From assembly GCA_022828085.1 (NCBI GenBank), contig JAJEIY010000088.1, positions 1-64,000 of the forward strand: DNA of 64,000 nucleotides. Reading direction: 5' to 3'. Below, piece by piece: positions 8,692 to 17,348 of this stretch (position 1 is its first letter; the number at the start of each line of letters is the position of its first letter). The position numbers were made by a program, and so were the translations under genes. A model generated the notes under the pieces. The model did no database searches. It saw only the letters and a list, made by a program, of their open reading frames with translations, and was not told the DNA's origin. This stretch comes from Acidobacteriota bacterium. Lineage in GTDB: Bacteria; Acidobacteriota; Vicinamibacteria; Marinacidobacterales; Marinacidobacteraceae.

Positions 8692-9180
8692 TCAGGGCTC
8701 GTCGAGTTCCGCAGCCGAGAGGCCGACCTGCACGATCCGCCGCTGATCCACGCCGGCGACGCCGACGTACCGGAAGACCGCACCGTCGAGCACCCGGGGC
8801 GCGGCGCCCTGCACAACCCCGGTCTGGTCCCCGGTCAGGAGGGCCGCGAACGGCGCGGCCTGCGAATCCGCCGCCGGATCGGTAGGGAACGTGAAGTCCA
8901 CACCCTCGACGTTCGTGAACGCGATCTCCCCGTTCTCGTCACTCACCCAGAACTCGGAAATGATGGTCTCGTCCGCGATCCGGCTCAACACGGCGTTGAT
9001 CGCGTCGCGATCCATCCCCGCTTTCAGAGCGGCGTCCACGAAATGGGCCGTGAGCGTGGCCTCGGCCACCATGTGTTTCGAGACAGCGTCGTTCGCCGCC
9101 GGCTGCTTCATCCCCATCGCTGCACCTCCAACCAGAGCAAGTGCCGCCACTGAGGCGGCCGTCCATCGCAACATTCTCAT
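8692..9180 (-). CDS. Secreted Cache-like sensor-domain protein
   Basis: This 162-residue protein has an N-terminal signal or membrane segment (residues 5-21). The soluble part resembles a single Cache-type extracytoplasmic sensing domain: a long helix, then EFWVSDENGEIAFTNVEG and a terminal strand VDQRRIVQVGLSA. No signalling output domain is attached. The ATG at 9180 has GGAGA about 8 bases upstream. It follows the HD/DoxX genes on the same strand only loosely. It could be a free ligand-binding protein for a membrane partner elsewhere. The Cache assignment is by pattern and is moderate. Confidence 0.6.
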   Translation of the reverse strand: MRMLRWTAASVAALALVGGAAMGMKQPAANDAVSKHMVAEATLTAHFVDAALKAGMDRDAINAVLSRIADETIISEFWVSDENGEIAFTNVEGVDFTFPTDPAADSQAAPFAALLTGDQTGVVQGAAPRVLDGAVFRYVGVAGVDQRRIVQVGLSAAELDEP

Positions 9181-9241
9181 ATTTGGTTCTCCGAGTCTCC
9201 GCAAGGTTCGCGGGGCGAGCGCGCCCCGAGACGCGCGAGGA

Positions 9242-9811
9242 TCAGGGATCGAGCTGCCGTCCGGTGATCCCCAGTTCCTCGGCGTGGGGTTTCAGCGCGC
9301 TCACGATGAAGTCGATGTGCTCGCCGAGATCCACGCCGAGAAGCTCGGCGCCGAAGCGGCACTCGTGCCGTTCCACCTTCGCCGCGAACCGCTTGTCCTT
9401 CAGCTTCTTCTTGACGCTGCGCGCGCCCAGGGTCGAGATTCCTTCGGGGCGCACCAGGCAGCACGCGACGATGAAACCGGTGAGTTCGTCGCAGGCGAGG
9501 AGGGCCCTGTCCATGGGTGACTTCCACTCGACGCCCCATTTCGTGTAGTGGCCGGAGATCGCGTAGGCGATTTCCTCCTCGCCGCGCTCCCGCAGCCACG
9601 CCACGATCCGGTTCGGATGGTCCTCCGGCCACTTCTCGTAGTCGGCGTCGTGGAGCATGCCGGCGACGCCCCACACCTCGGGATCCGCATCCGGTCCGCC
9701 GTAGCGCCCGGCGGCCGCGCGCATCACCACCTCCACCGCCCGGGCATGCTTCTGGAGCGAATCGGTCTCGCACCAGGTGGTCAGGTGCGCCCAGGCCTCG
9801 TCCCGCTTCAT
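9242..9811 (-). CDS. HD-domain phosphohydrolase-like protein
   Basis: This 189-residue protein is an HDIG-type HD domain, with His22 in KHARAVEVVM and His54-Asp55 in AGMLHDADYEKWP as metal ligands, then a conserved ISGHYTKWG. Such proteins hydrolyse phosphate esters of nucleotides or related compounds; the substrate is unknown. The start ATG at 9811 overlaps the DoxX stop by four bases (ATGA), so the two are translationally coupled. No signal peptide is present, so it acts in the cytoplasm. Confidence 0.8.
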   Translation of the reverse strand: MKRDEAWAHLTTWCETDSLQKHARAVEVVMRAAAGRYGGPDADPEVWGVAGMLHDADYEKWPEDHPNRIVAWLRERGEEEIAYAISGHYTKWGVEWKSPMDRALLACDELTGFIVACCLVRPEGISTLGARSVKKKLKDKRFAAKVERHECRFGAELLGVDLGEHIDFIVSALKPHAEELGITGRQLDP

Positions 9812-10212
9812 GCGGATTCCCTTCCGCCCGGCGGACAGCAGGTCTCGATGCTCCACTTGCCGGGGCCCGCGGTCGCGAGGAAGAGGAACACGAAGCAATA
9901 GAGCGCCGCCAGTTCCCCGTCGTTCTGGATGGGAAGCCATCCGTCCGGCTGATGGCGGTAGAAGTAGGCGACCGCCATCTGGCCCGATGCCAGGAACGCC
10001 GCGAGCCGGGTCCGGTAGCCGACGAGGACCAGCGCACCGGTCACGAACTCGACGATGCCGGCGGTGTTGTAGAGCCACGCCGGGGAGTAGGGCGTGCCCT
10101 CGCCGAGCAGGAAGTACACCGCCACCACACCGTGGCACAGGAACCCGAATCCGGCCACCATGCGCAACAGGGCGTGGGCCGTTTCCCGATGCGGGGAAAG
10201 GACCGTCTTCAT
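9808..10212 (-). CDS. DoxX-family membrane protein
   Basis: This 134-residue integral membrane protein has four hydrophobic segments: about 14-36, 46-66, 71-87 and 101-115. The pattern is typical of the DoxX/SURF4-like family (GFGFLCHGVVAVYFLLGEG, then GIVEFVTGALVLVG). DoxX proteins are linked to respiratory or thiol-redox functions, but the precise role is unclear. GGAGAGGG precedes the ATG closely. It lies 12 bases downstream of the PQQ dehydrogenase gene and overlaps the HD gene, so it may assist electron transfer from the quinoprotein; that is inference. Confidence 0.75.
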   Translation of the reverse strand: MKTVLSPHRETAHALLRMVAGFGFLCHGVVAVYFLLGEGTPYSPAWLYNTAGIVEFVTGALVLVGYRTRLAAFLASGQMAVAYFYRHQPDGWLPIQNDGELAALYCFVFLFLATAGPGKWSIETCCPPGGRESA

Positions 10213-10224
10213 GGGAACCCTCTC

Positions 10225-12177
10225 CTATTCGTCCGGAAGCGCGAGCGCCACGAACTCGGCCGGGTGGTCCGGCGCGCCGACCGCGACCACGATGAACTGA
10301 CGCCCGTCCACCTCGTAGCTCATGGGAGTGCCGGACTGGTTCGCCGGCAGTTCGAACTCCCAGAGGATCTCGCCCGTCGCCTTGTCGTGCGCCCGGAACA
10401 TGGGGCCGCCGGTGCCGAACGCGGCGAACATGCCGGACCCCTCGCCCGCGAAGAGCAGCGTCTTCGTCACCAGCAGGCCGCCGCGGTCCGCCTGGCCGGT
10501 CCGCCCCAGCTCGACCCCTTCGAGCGCGGGATGCTCCCGGATCCACTCCGGCGTGTCGCTGTTGGGGACCTGCCAGAGGATCTCGCCGCGGTTCAGGTCG
10601 AGCGCTGTGATGAGCCCCCACGGGGGTTTCAGCAGCGGCAGGCCCTGCGGCCCGCCGCCCTCGGGGAGCCGGATCTGCCGGCGCGTGCCCTGAACGAAGT
10701 CCATGGTCGAACGTTCGGGATCGTTCTCGAGCCCGAGCACGTTCACGTCGAGGCCCGAGGACACGTACACGATCCCGGTCTCCGGGTCGGCGGCGACGCT
10801 CGGCCAGTTCGCCCCGCCGAGCGCCCCCGGCACCGTCAGCGTTCCCCGGTTCCCCCGCGGCACCATCACCGTCGGCGGGGTGAAGAGCGGACCGAGCGTG
10901 TAGAACCGCGCGATCTGGAGCGCCTGTTCCTTGAGCTCCGGAGTGAGGTCGATCAGGTCGTCCTCGCTCACCCCCTGCCGTTGGAAGGGCGGCGGCTTCG
11001 TTGGGAACGGCTGGGTCGGCGCCGTCTTTTCGCCCGGCACGGTGGACGCCGGCATGGGACGTTCTTCGATCGGCCAGACCGGCTCGCCGGTGCGGCGGTC
11101 GAGCACGAAGGTGAACGCCTGCTTGGTGACCTGGGCGAGCGCGGGGATCTCCCGGCCGTCCACGGTCAGGTCGAGGAGCACCGGGGCCGTCGGCAGGTCG
11201 TAGTCCCAGATCGGGTGGTGGACGGTCTGGTAGTGCCAGCGCCGCTCCCCGGTCGCCACGTCGAGCGCCACGACGCTCTGGGAGAACAGGTTGTCGCCGG
11301 GACGGTGACCCCCGTAGTAGTCCCCGGTCGGGGCCTCGGTCGGCAGATAGACCAGCCCGAGCTCGGGGTCGGCGCTCATCCAGGCCCAGACGCCGCTATT
11401 CCCGGTGTACCGCCAACTGTCGTTCTCCCAGGTGTCGTTCCCGAACTCGCCCTCGCGGGGAATCGTGTGGAAGGTCCAGAGCAATTCCCCGCTCCGGACG
11501 TCGTACCCCCGCACCGGGGAGGGCGAGTTCTCCGGGGAAGGCGGAGCGCCGCCGCTCACCAGCGCCGCCCCGACCACGACAACGTCCCCGACCACGGTCG
11601 GCGGCGAGCCGGAGCCGATCGCCGCGGTCTCGAGATCCACCTCGCGCCCCAGATTGCGCCGCAGGTCCACCATCCCGTCGAGGCCGAAGCCCGGGATCAG
11701 CCGGCCGGTGTCCGCGTCGAGGGCCACCAGGCGGTACGCCGGGGTGACCAGGAACACCCGCGCCGTCTCGCCGTCGCTCCAGAAGGCGACGCCTCGCCCG
11801 GAGGTCTGCCGGGGCGCCGACTCCCCACGCTTGCCCTCGTCGAGACGGTAGGTCCAGAGCGTCTCCCCCGTCGCGGCGTCGATCGCCACCGCCACCCGCC
11901 GGGCGCCCGCGGTGGCATAGACGACTCCGTCGAGCATCAGCGGCGTGGCCCGGAGATTGAGATCGGGCCGAGGTCCGAAGTTGCGTGACGTCCAGCGCCA
12001 CACGATCTCCAACTGGTCCACGTTGCCGGCATGGATCTGGTCGAGCGGGGAGTAGCGGGTCGATGACAGGTCCGCCGCGTAGTGCGGCCATTCCGCGGGG
12101 TCGCGGTCCTGCGCGAGTCCCGAACCGGCGGCGACCCCGAGCGCCGCCGCGACCCCGATCAGCCTCCGGAGTACCAA
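10225..12177 (-). CDS. PQQ-dependent dehydrogenase (membrane/periplasmic quinoprotein)
   Basis: This protein of about 650 residues has a signal peptide and an eight-bladed quinoprotein propeller. The N-terminal mature part reads AEWPHYAADLSSTRYSPL, a hallmark of PQQ glucose/alcohol dehydrogenase relatives. Repeated Trp-rich blade motifs follow (GETLWTYRL, GELLWTFHTI, GEPVWPIEERPMP). It probably oxidises an alcohol or sugar in the periplasm and passes electrons to quinone or cytochrome. The start is uncertain: TTG at 12177 overlaps the upstream stop by 19 bases and gives a normal signal peptide. No PQQ biosynthesis gene is in the window. Neighbours are a second PQQ-type propeller enzyme upstream and DoxX downstream. 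Confidence 0.85.
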   Translation of the reverse strand: MVLRRLIGVAAALGVAAGSGLAQDRDPAEWPHYAADLSSTRYSPLDQIHAGNVDQLEIVWRWTSRNFGPRPDLNLRATPLMLDGVVYATAGARRVAVAIDAATGETLWTYRLDEGKRGESAPRQTSGRGVAFWSDGETARVFLVTPAYRLVALDADTGRLIPGFGLDGMVDLRRNLGREVDLETAAIGSGSPPTVVGDVVVVGAALVSGGAPPSPENSPSPVRGYDVRSGELLWTFHTIPREGEFGNDTWENDSWRYTGNSGVWAWMSADPELGLVYLPTEAPTGDYYGGHRPGDNLFSQSVVALDVATGERRWHYQTVHHPIWDYDLPTAPVLLDLTVDGREIPALAQVTKQAFTFVLDRRTGEPVWPIEERPMPASTVPGEKTAPTQPFPTKPPPFQRQGVSEDDLIDLTPELKEQALQIARFYTLGPLFTPPTVMVPRGNRGTLTVPGALGGANWPSVAADPETGIVYVSSGLDVNVLGLENDPERSTMDFVQGTRRQIRLPEGGGPQGLPLLKPPWGLITALDLNRGEILWQVPNSDTPEWIREHPALEGVELGRTGQADRGGLLVTKTLLFAGEGSGMFAAFGTGGPMFRAHDKATGEILWEFELPANQSGTPMSYEVDGRQFIVVAVGAPDHPAEFVALALPDE

Positions 12178-13334
12178 ATCCGGTAGATCGCGCCCGCGCG
12201 GTCGTCGGAAACCAGGATGTCGCCGCCGGGAAGTTCGAGGACGTCCACGGGGCGGCCCCAGGGCCGTTCCTCCGGCTCTCCGATCCAGCCGGTGACGAAG
12301 TCCTCGTAAGCGGTCGCCACGCCGTCCTCGTTCCGCACCAGGGTCAGGCGGTAGCCGATCCGTTCGGTCCGGTTCCAGGAGCCGTGCTCGGCGACGATCG
12401 CCTGGTTGCGGTACTCCTCGGGAAACTGGTCGCCCCGGTAGAAGGTCATCCCGATCGCGGCCACGTGGGGGCCGAGCTTCTGGGTTGGCGGCTCGAACTC
12501 GTCGCAGGACCGGTCCCGGCCGTACCAGGGGTCGCTCACGTCCCCGGCGTGGCAATAGGGGTAGCCGAAGTGCTGTCCGGCCTCGGTGAGGATGTTCATC
12601 TCGCCGGGCGGGTTGTCGTCCCCGAGCCAGTCGGGGTTGTTGTCGGTGAACCACATCGCTCCGGTCTCGGGATGCCAGTCGAACCCGACGGACATCCTCA
12701 CCCCGCGCGCCGCGACCTCCAATCCGGAACCGTCGGGCTGCATGCGGGCGATGGAGGCGAAGAGCGGATCCTCCGACGCGCAGCGGTTGCAGGGCGCCCC
12801 CACCGGGACGTAGAGCATCCCATCGGGCCCGAAATCGATGAACTTCCAGCCGTGGTGACGCATGTCGGGGAGGTCGTCGGTCACCACCCCCGGTTCGCCG
12901 GGATCCGAAAGTCGCGACTCGATGTCGTCCAACCGGAGGATCCGGTTCACCTCGGCCACGAAGAGGTTGCCGTCTCGCATCGCCACCCCGTTCGGCATGA
13001 AGAGGCCTTCGGCGAGGGTGTGGAGTTCATCGGCCTCCCCGTCACCGTCGTTGTCGCGCAGCGCGTACACCCCGCCTGACGCTTCGCGGGTCCCCACGAA
13101 GATCGTCCCGTTCTCTCCCCGGGTCAGCGAGCGGGCGCCGGGCACCCGGCCCCAGACGGCGATCTCGAAACCGGGAGGCAGCGAGAGCCGTTCCAGCGGG
13201 AGCGCGGGCGGCCCGCCCTGGGCCTGGGCGACCCCGTCGCCCGAAGTCCCGGGACCGGCCCCGGAACATCCGAAGCCGGCGAGCATGATCAGGGAGAAGC
13301 CGGCAGCCGCCAGCCGAGCGGGGTGAGTGCGCAT
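12159..13334 (-). CDS. PQQ-dependent sugar dehydrogenase-like lipoprotein
   Basis: This 391-residue protein starts with a lipoprotein signal (LAGFGC, Cys23) and carries a six-bladed soluble-GDH/sorbosone-dehydrogenase-type propeller. Typical stretches include PNGVAMRDGNLFVAEVNRI, FGPDGMLYVPVGAPCN, and the late PVDVLELPGGDILVSDDRAG. Family members oxidise aldoses or sorbosone with PQQ, although many relatives are uncharacterised. Cys-rich GAPCNRC is typical of the subgroup. The gene begins 5 bases after the serine hydrolase stop, with no own Shine-Dalgarno, so translation is probably coupled. Together with the following gene it makes a two-enzyme extracytoplasmic oxidation unit. Confidence 0.85.
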   Translation of the reverse strand: MRTHPARLAAAGFSLIMLAGFGCSGAGPGTSGDGVAQAQGGPPALPLERLSLPPGFEIAVWGRVPGARSLTRGENGTIFVGTREASGGVYALRDNDGDGEADELHTLAEGLFMPNGVAMRDGNLFVAEVNRILRLDDIESRLSDPGEPGVVTDDLPDMRHHGWKFIDFGPDGMLYVPVGAPCNRCASEDPLFASIARMQPDGSGLEVAARGVRMSVGFDWHPETGAMWFTDNNPDWLGDDNPPGEMNILTEAGQHFGYPYCHAGDVSDPWYGRDRSCDEFEPPTQKLGPHVAAIGMTFYRGDQFPEEYRNQAIVAEHGSWNRTERIGYRLTLVRNEDGVATAYEDFVTGWIGEPEERPWGRPVDVLELPGGDILVSDDRAGAIYRIWYSGG

Positions 13335-13339
13335 CGGCG

Positions 13340-14944
13340 TCAGTTTGCCGCGTCGGCCCGGGGGATCGCCTCGACGAGCATGCCCAGCGCGTTCTGGAGC
13401 GCCCGGTTGGCGCTTCCGTCGAGGGAGCCCTCGTAGAGCCCGAGCCGCGCGATCACCATCTCGTGCTCGGGGACGATGATCGTGCTCTGGCCGCCGGCTC
13501 CGGCGAAACTGAACGTGCTGTTGGGGAGCGCGGGGAAGCGCTTCTCGCCGCCGCGCGGCGGGTTGTTGATCCAGATGAGCCCCCCGTAGATGGGCCGTCC
13601 GTCCGCCTCCCAGGAGGGCGCCACCGAGGTCGCGAACTCGACGAACTCCTCGGAAAGCACCCGCTCTCCGTTCGGGGCCATCCCGCCGTCCAGATAGAGC
13701 TGGCCGAGCCGGGCCCAGGCCCGTCCACTGCCGAAGCCGTAGCCGTTCAGCAGGAAGTTGCCGTGCGGGTCGGCCTCCGCGACGAACCGGTTGGCGCCGA
13801 TCGGGTCGAAGAGGTGCTTCTGCGGGAACTGGTGGTAGTTCTCGCCGCGGCCCTCGACCCCGAGCCGCACGATGTGGTTCGTGAGGATCGGATCGCAGTT
13901 CCGGTACCGGCCGACGGTGTTGGGCGGCCACTGCGGGGCCCGCTGGGTGGCCCAGACGTGGGAGTCCACGGTGCTGGTATAGAGGTAGAGGTGATCCGGA
14001 TAGCCCATCGTCGCCAGGTCCCACTCCGGATCGCCGGCGTTGAGGCAACGGAGTCCGCTGGACATCTGCAGGATGTCCTGGATGCGGATGGTGCCGCGCA
14101 CGTCGTTCGGATCCTCGTGCCACGCGTCGATCGGAGCGAGTTGATCGAGCGTGTAGACGCCCTGGGTGATCAGGACCCCCGCCAGGGTCGCCGACAGGCT
14201 CTTGTTCATGGACCAGCTCTCGAGCGGCGTGTCCTTGGTGATGCCGTCTTCCTCGCGGTAGCGTTCGGCCACCAGTCGGCCGCGGTGGAGGACCACGAAG
14301 GCGAGCGTCATGGCGCCTTCCTCGAAGGCCGCGTCCACGGCGGCCTCGAGCTTCTCGGCGTCCACGTCTTCCGGCAGCGGCTCGTCCGGGAGCACGTCAC
14401 CCATCGGCCAGGGGTCGTCCTGGTTCACCGTGGAGGTCACCGGAACTGTCTCGTAGAACGGGGCCTCCTCGCCGATCGGGAGCGTGACGCAGCCCTGGTC
14501 GCCGTGGAGGACGGCCGTCCTGGTGACGCCCGTGTCGGTGGTGATGTGGACCTTCTGGCCCTCCATGTCGACCTCGCGCCCGGGGAGCCGGTCGCGATAC
14601 TGGTACCGGGAGGTGAAGCCACCGATCTGGTGCTGGGCGGCCTCGAAGTCGAGCCCCGTGAGGAAGACCGCCGAGCACAGCACCTTGGCGAATCCGGACG
14701 CCTCGTGCTCGATGAACACGTCGGGATCGAGGAACCCGCGCGGCGGGTGCTCGCGCTCGGTGTCGAGTTCGTACTGGGAGGAACGGAAGACGAGACACTC
14801 GTTGAGGCTCATCTCATCCGTGCAGGGCTGCTCCATGAACGGTTCGTCCCCGCCCCCCGCGCAGCCGAAGGCGGCCGCGAGCAGGAGTGCGGCGGTGAGC
14901 GTAAGCGCGGGATGCCGCCGCAGATTCGTCAACTGATGATTCAT
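13340..14944 (-). CDS. Lipoprotein serine hydrolase (class C beta-lactamase fold)
   Basis: This 534-residue protein has a lipoprotein signal (AAAFGC, Cys28). A penicillin-binding/beta-lactamase-like domain covers about residues 195-530, with the SxxK nucleophile motif SMNK at 245-248 and Tyr-Arg-Asn at 347-349. The segment between residues 30 and 190 is not part of that fold and is rich in conserved-looking Cys (41, 50, 90, 151); I do not recognise it. GGGAGGAG precedes the ATG at a good distance. It heads the minus-strand run containing the two PQQ-type dehydrogenases. An esterase, amidase or peptidase role is more likely than antibiotic resistance. Confidence 0.82.
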   Translation of the reverse strand: MNHQLTNLRRHPALTLTAALLLAAAFGCAGGGDEPFMEQPCTDEMSLNECLVFRSSQYELDTEREHPPRGFLDPDVFIEHEASGFAKVLCSAVFLTGLDFEAAQHQIGGFTSRYQYRDRLPGREVDMEGQKVHITTDTGVTRTAVLHGDQGCVTLPIGEEAPFYETVPVTSTVNQDDPWPMGDVLPDEPLPEDVDAEKLEAAVDAAFEEGAMTLAFVVLHRGRLVAERYREEDGITKDTPLESWSMNKSLSATLAGVLITQGVYTLDQLAPIDAWHEDPNDVRGTIRIQDILQMSSGLRCLNAGDPEWDLATMGYPDHLYLYTSTVDSHVWATQRAPQWPPNTVGRYRNCDPILTNHIVRLGVEGRGENYHQFPQKHLFDPIGANRFVAEADPHGNFLLNGYGFGSGRAWARLGQLYLDGGMAPNGERVLSEEFVEFATSVAPSWEADGRPIYGGLIWINNPPRGGEKRFPALPNSTFSFAGAGGQSTIIVPEHEMVIARLGLYEGSLDGSANRALQNALGMLVEAIPRADAAN

Positions 14945-15074
14945 CGATCGTCTCCTCCCGGCTGCGGGAAAGGGTGCCGAAGCCGCTCATTCCGCGCGTG
15001 GCCGGACCCGCGATTGTATGGCCGCAGCTCGGCGATGGATGGGTGCGGATACTCTGCCGGCTGCGCTCCGGCCC

Positions 15075-17348
15075 ATGATCCGCGAACCCGCGCTCCATCG
15101 CCCCCACGTCGTCCTGGTGGGCGGGGGCCATTCCCACGTCCAGGTCCTCCGCCGGATGATGATGCGTCCATGGCCCGAGGCGCGGGTGACGGTGGTGCTC
15201 GACACGCCGGTCGCCGTCTATTCCGGGATGGTGCCCGGGTTCGTCGCCGACCAGTATCGGGCCTCGGAGCTCGAGATCGACGTGGTCCCGCTGGCCCGGC
15301 TCGCGGGCGCCGAAGTCGTCCTCACGCCCGCGGTGGGGGTGGACCCGCCGGACCGGCGAATCCGGCTCGAGGAACGCGCTCCCCTCGCCTACGATTTCGT
15401 GTCCTTCGACATCGGCAGCACCGTCGCCGGACTCGACCTGCCCGGCGTCCGGGAGCGAGCCCGCGCCACCCGGCCGATTGCGCGCCTGGTGCGGGAGATC
15501 GGGACGCTCTCGGCGTCCTTTCTCGCCCATGCCGCGGACCGGCCCTTCGAGGTGGTGGTCGCCGGGGGAGGGGCCGGCGGCATCGAGCTGGCGTTCACCG
15601 TCCGGGAGCGGCTGCTGGCGGCGGCGCGCCGGGCCGGGGTCGAGCGCGCGCTCCGGATCACGCTGCTCCAGGCGCTTCCCGAGGTCCTCACCGGGTTCCC
15701 GCCCTCGCTGGCGGTCCGGACCCGGCGCAATGCCGCCGCGCGCGACATCTCGATTCGCACCGGCGCCTGGGTCGCCGCCGCCGAGGACGGCGGGGTCCGG
15801 CTCGAGACCGGCGAGGTCGTTCCCGCCGATTCCCTCATCTGGGCGGTGGGAGCCGGCAGCCTGGACGTCTTTCGCGATTCGGGGCTGCCCCTCGACGAGC
15901 ACGGTTTCGTGCTCACCCGCCCGACGCTCCAGACCCTGGGCGACGACCGGATCTTCGGGGTGGGGGACTGCGCGACCCTCGAGGACTGGCCGGCGACCCC
16001 GAAGGCCGGGGTCTACGCGGTGCGGCAGGGGCCGTTCATCGCCGACAACCTGCGGCGGGTGGTCGCCGGCCGACCGCTGCGGCGCTACCGGCCGCAGCCC
16101 GATTTCCTCACCCTCCTGAACCTCGGGGACGGCCACGCGCTCGGAGCGAAGTGGGGAACGTCCTTCGAGGGCCGCTGGGTGATGGACCTCAAGGACCGGA
16201 TCGACCGGAAGTTCATGCGGAAGTTCCAGGTGCTCGACGACGGCGGCGGGACTACCAGCGAGTTCTCCCGGATGGACCGGACCGCGATGGAGGCGATGGT
16301 GTGCGGGGGCTGCGCGGCGAAGGCGGGCCAGACCACCCTCGACCGGGCGCTCGGCCGCCTGCGGGCGGAACTCGGCGCCGGCAGCGCGAACGGCAGCGTT
16401 CGCCTCGGTCTCGACCAGTCCGACGACGCCGCCGCCTTCGCAACGCCGCGCGGTGACGTGGTCGTCTCCAGCGTGGACTGGTTCAAGGCGTTCAGCGGCG
16501 ACCACTGGCTGAACGGGAAGGTCGCCGCGGCGAACGCTCTTTCGGATCTCTTCGCCACGGGCGCCGAACCGCGGTACGCGATGGCGCTCGTCAACCTTCC
16601 CGAGGACGAAACCCCCGAAGCCGGCGCGGAGACGCTCTACCAGCTCCTCGCGGGCGCCCGCTCGCTGCTCGACGAGCACGGAGTTGCCCTGCTGGGCGGC
16701 CACACCACGGTCGGTCCCGAGTTGACCGTCGGGTTCTCGGTGGAAGGGCACCCGATCGGAGAACGCCTGCTGACCCTGGACGGCCTCGAGGCTGGCGACG
16801 GGCTCTACCTGACCAAGCGGCTCGGCAGCGGCGTGGTGCTGCGCGGTGTCATGCTCGGCCAGGGACGCGGTGCGTGGCTCCAGGCAGCCACGGCCCAGAT
16901 GGTGTGTCCCAACCGGAAGGCGGCCCGGGCCGCCGTCGGGGCGGGACTGCGCGCGGCTACCGACGTGACCGGCTTCGGCCTCATGAACCATCTGGCCGAG
17001 ATGCTGCGGGCCAGCGGCTTGGCGGCGGAGCTGGATGTCTCCGCGCTCCCGGCGCTGCCCGGCGCCGAGGAGCTCCTCGGTTCCGGCCTCCGCAGTACCG
17101 CGCACGAGGCGAACCGCAGGATCGCGAAGGCGGTCCGGATCGAGGCCGAGGCCTCGCGGCATCCCCGTCTCGAGCTGCTCTTCGATCCGCAGACCGCGGG
17201 GGGTTTTCTCGCCGGGGTGCCCGAGGCCCGGTCCGACGACTTCCTGGGCCGGCTCCGGGACGCGAACGTGGAGGCGGTCCGGATCGGGACCGTGGTTCCC
17301 CGCCTGGACGACGGCGCGGTGGCTACGATCGGTTGTCGATCGTCATGA
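15075..17348 (+). CDS. FAD/NAD(P)H oxidoreductase fused to selenophosphate synthase (SelD)
   Basis: This protein of about 757 residues is a two-domain fusion. Residues 1-370 form an NDH-2-like FAD-dependent oxidoreductase, with a dinucleotide motif VVLVGGGHSH at 12-21 and a second one, VVVAGGGAGG. From about residue 400 to the end lies SelD, with active-site Cys410-Gly-Gly-Cys413 and Lys416 (CGGCAAK), DQSDDAA, and a C-terminal GGFLAGVPEA. SelD makes selenophosphate from selenide and ATP; the fused flavoenzyme probably supplies reduced selenium. The catalytic position is Cys, not Sec. An ATG at 15018 is possible, but the homologous start lies near 15075. The stop overlaps dapF (ATGA). Confidence 0.93.
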   Translation: MIREPALHRPHVVLVGGGHSHVQVLRRMMMRPWPEARVTVVLDTPVAVYSGMVPGFVADQYRASELEIDVVPLARLAGAEVVLTPAVGVDPPDRRIRLEERAPLAYDFVSFDIGSTVAGLDLPGVRERARATRPIARLVREIGTLSASFLAHAADRPFEVVVAGGGAGGIELAFTVRERLLAAARRAGVERALRITLLQALPEVLTGFPPSLAVRTRRNAAARDISIRTGAWVAAAEDGGVRLETGEVVPADSLIWAVGAGSLDVFRDSGLPLDEHGFVLTRPTLQTLGDDRIFGVGDCATLEDWPATPKAGVYAVRQGPFIADNLRRVVAGRPLRRYRPQPDFLTLLNLGDGHALGAKWGTSFEGRWVMDLKDRIDRKFMRKFQVLDDGGGTTSEFSRMDRTAMEAMVCGGCAAKAGQTTLDRALGRLRAELGAGSANGSVRLGLDQSDDAAAFATPRGDVVVSSVDWFKAFSGDHWLNGKVAAANALSDLFATGAEPRYAMALVNLPEDETPEAGAETLYQLLAGARSLLDEHGVALLGGHTTVGPELTVGFSVEGHPIGERLLTLDGLEAGDGLYLTKRLGSGVVLRGVMLGQGRGAWLQAATAQMVCPNRKAARAAVGAGLRAATDVTGFGLMNHLAEMLRASGLAAELDVSALPALPGAEELLGSGLRSTAHEANRRIAKAVRIEAEASRHPRLELLFDPQTAGGFLAGVPEARSDDFLGRLRDANVEAVRIGTVVPRLDDGAVATIGCRSS

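Noticed and set aside
9812-10621. Upstream extension of the HD-domain gene to about 459 residues
   Set aside because: The extension lies across DoxX and the PQQ gene in another frame; the HD domain begins at the ATGA overlap at 9811.
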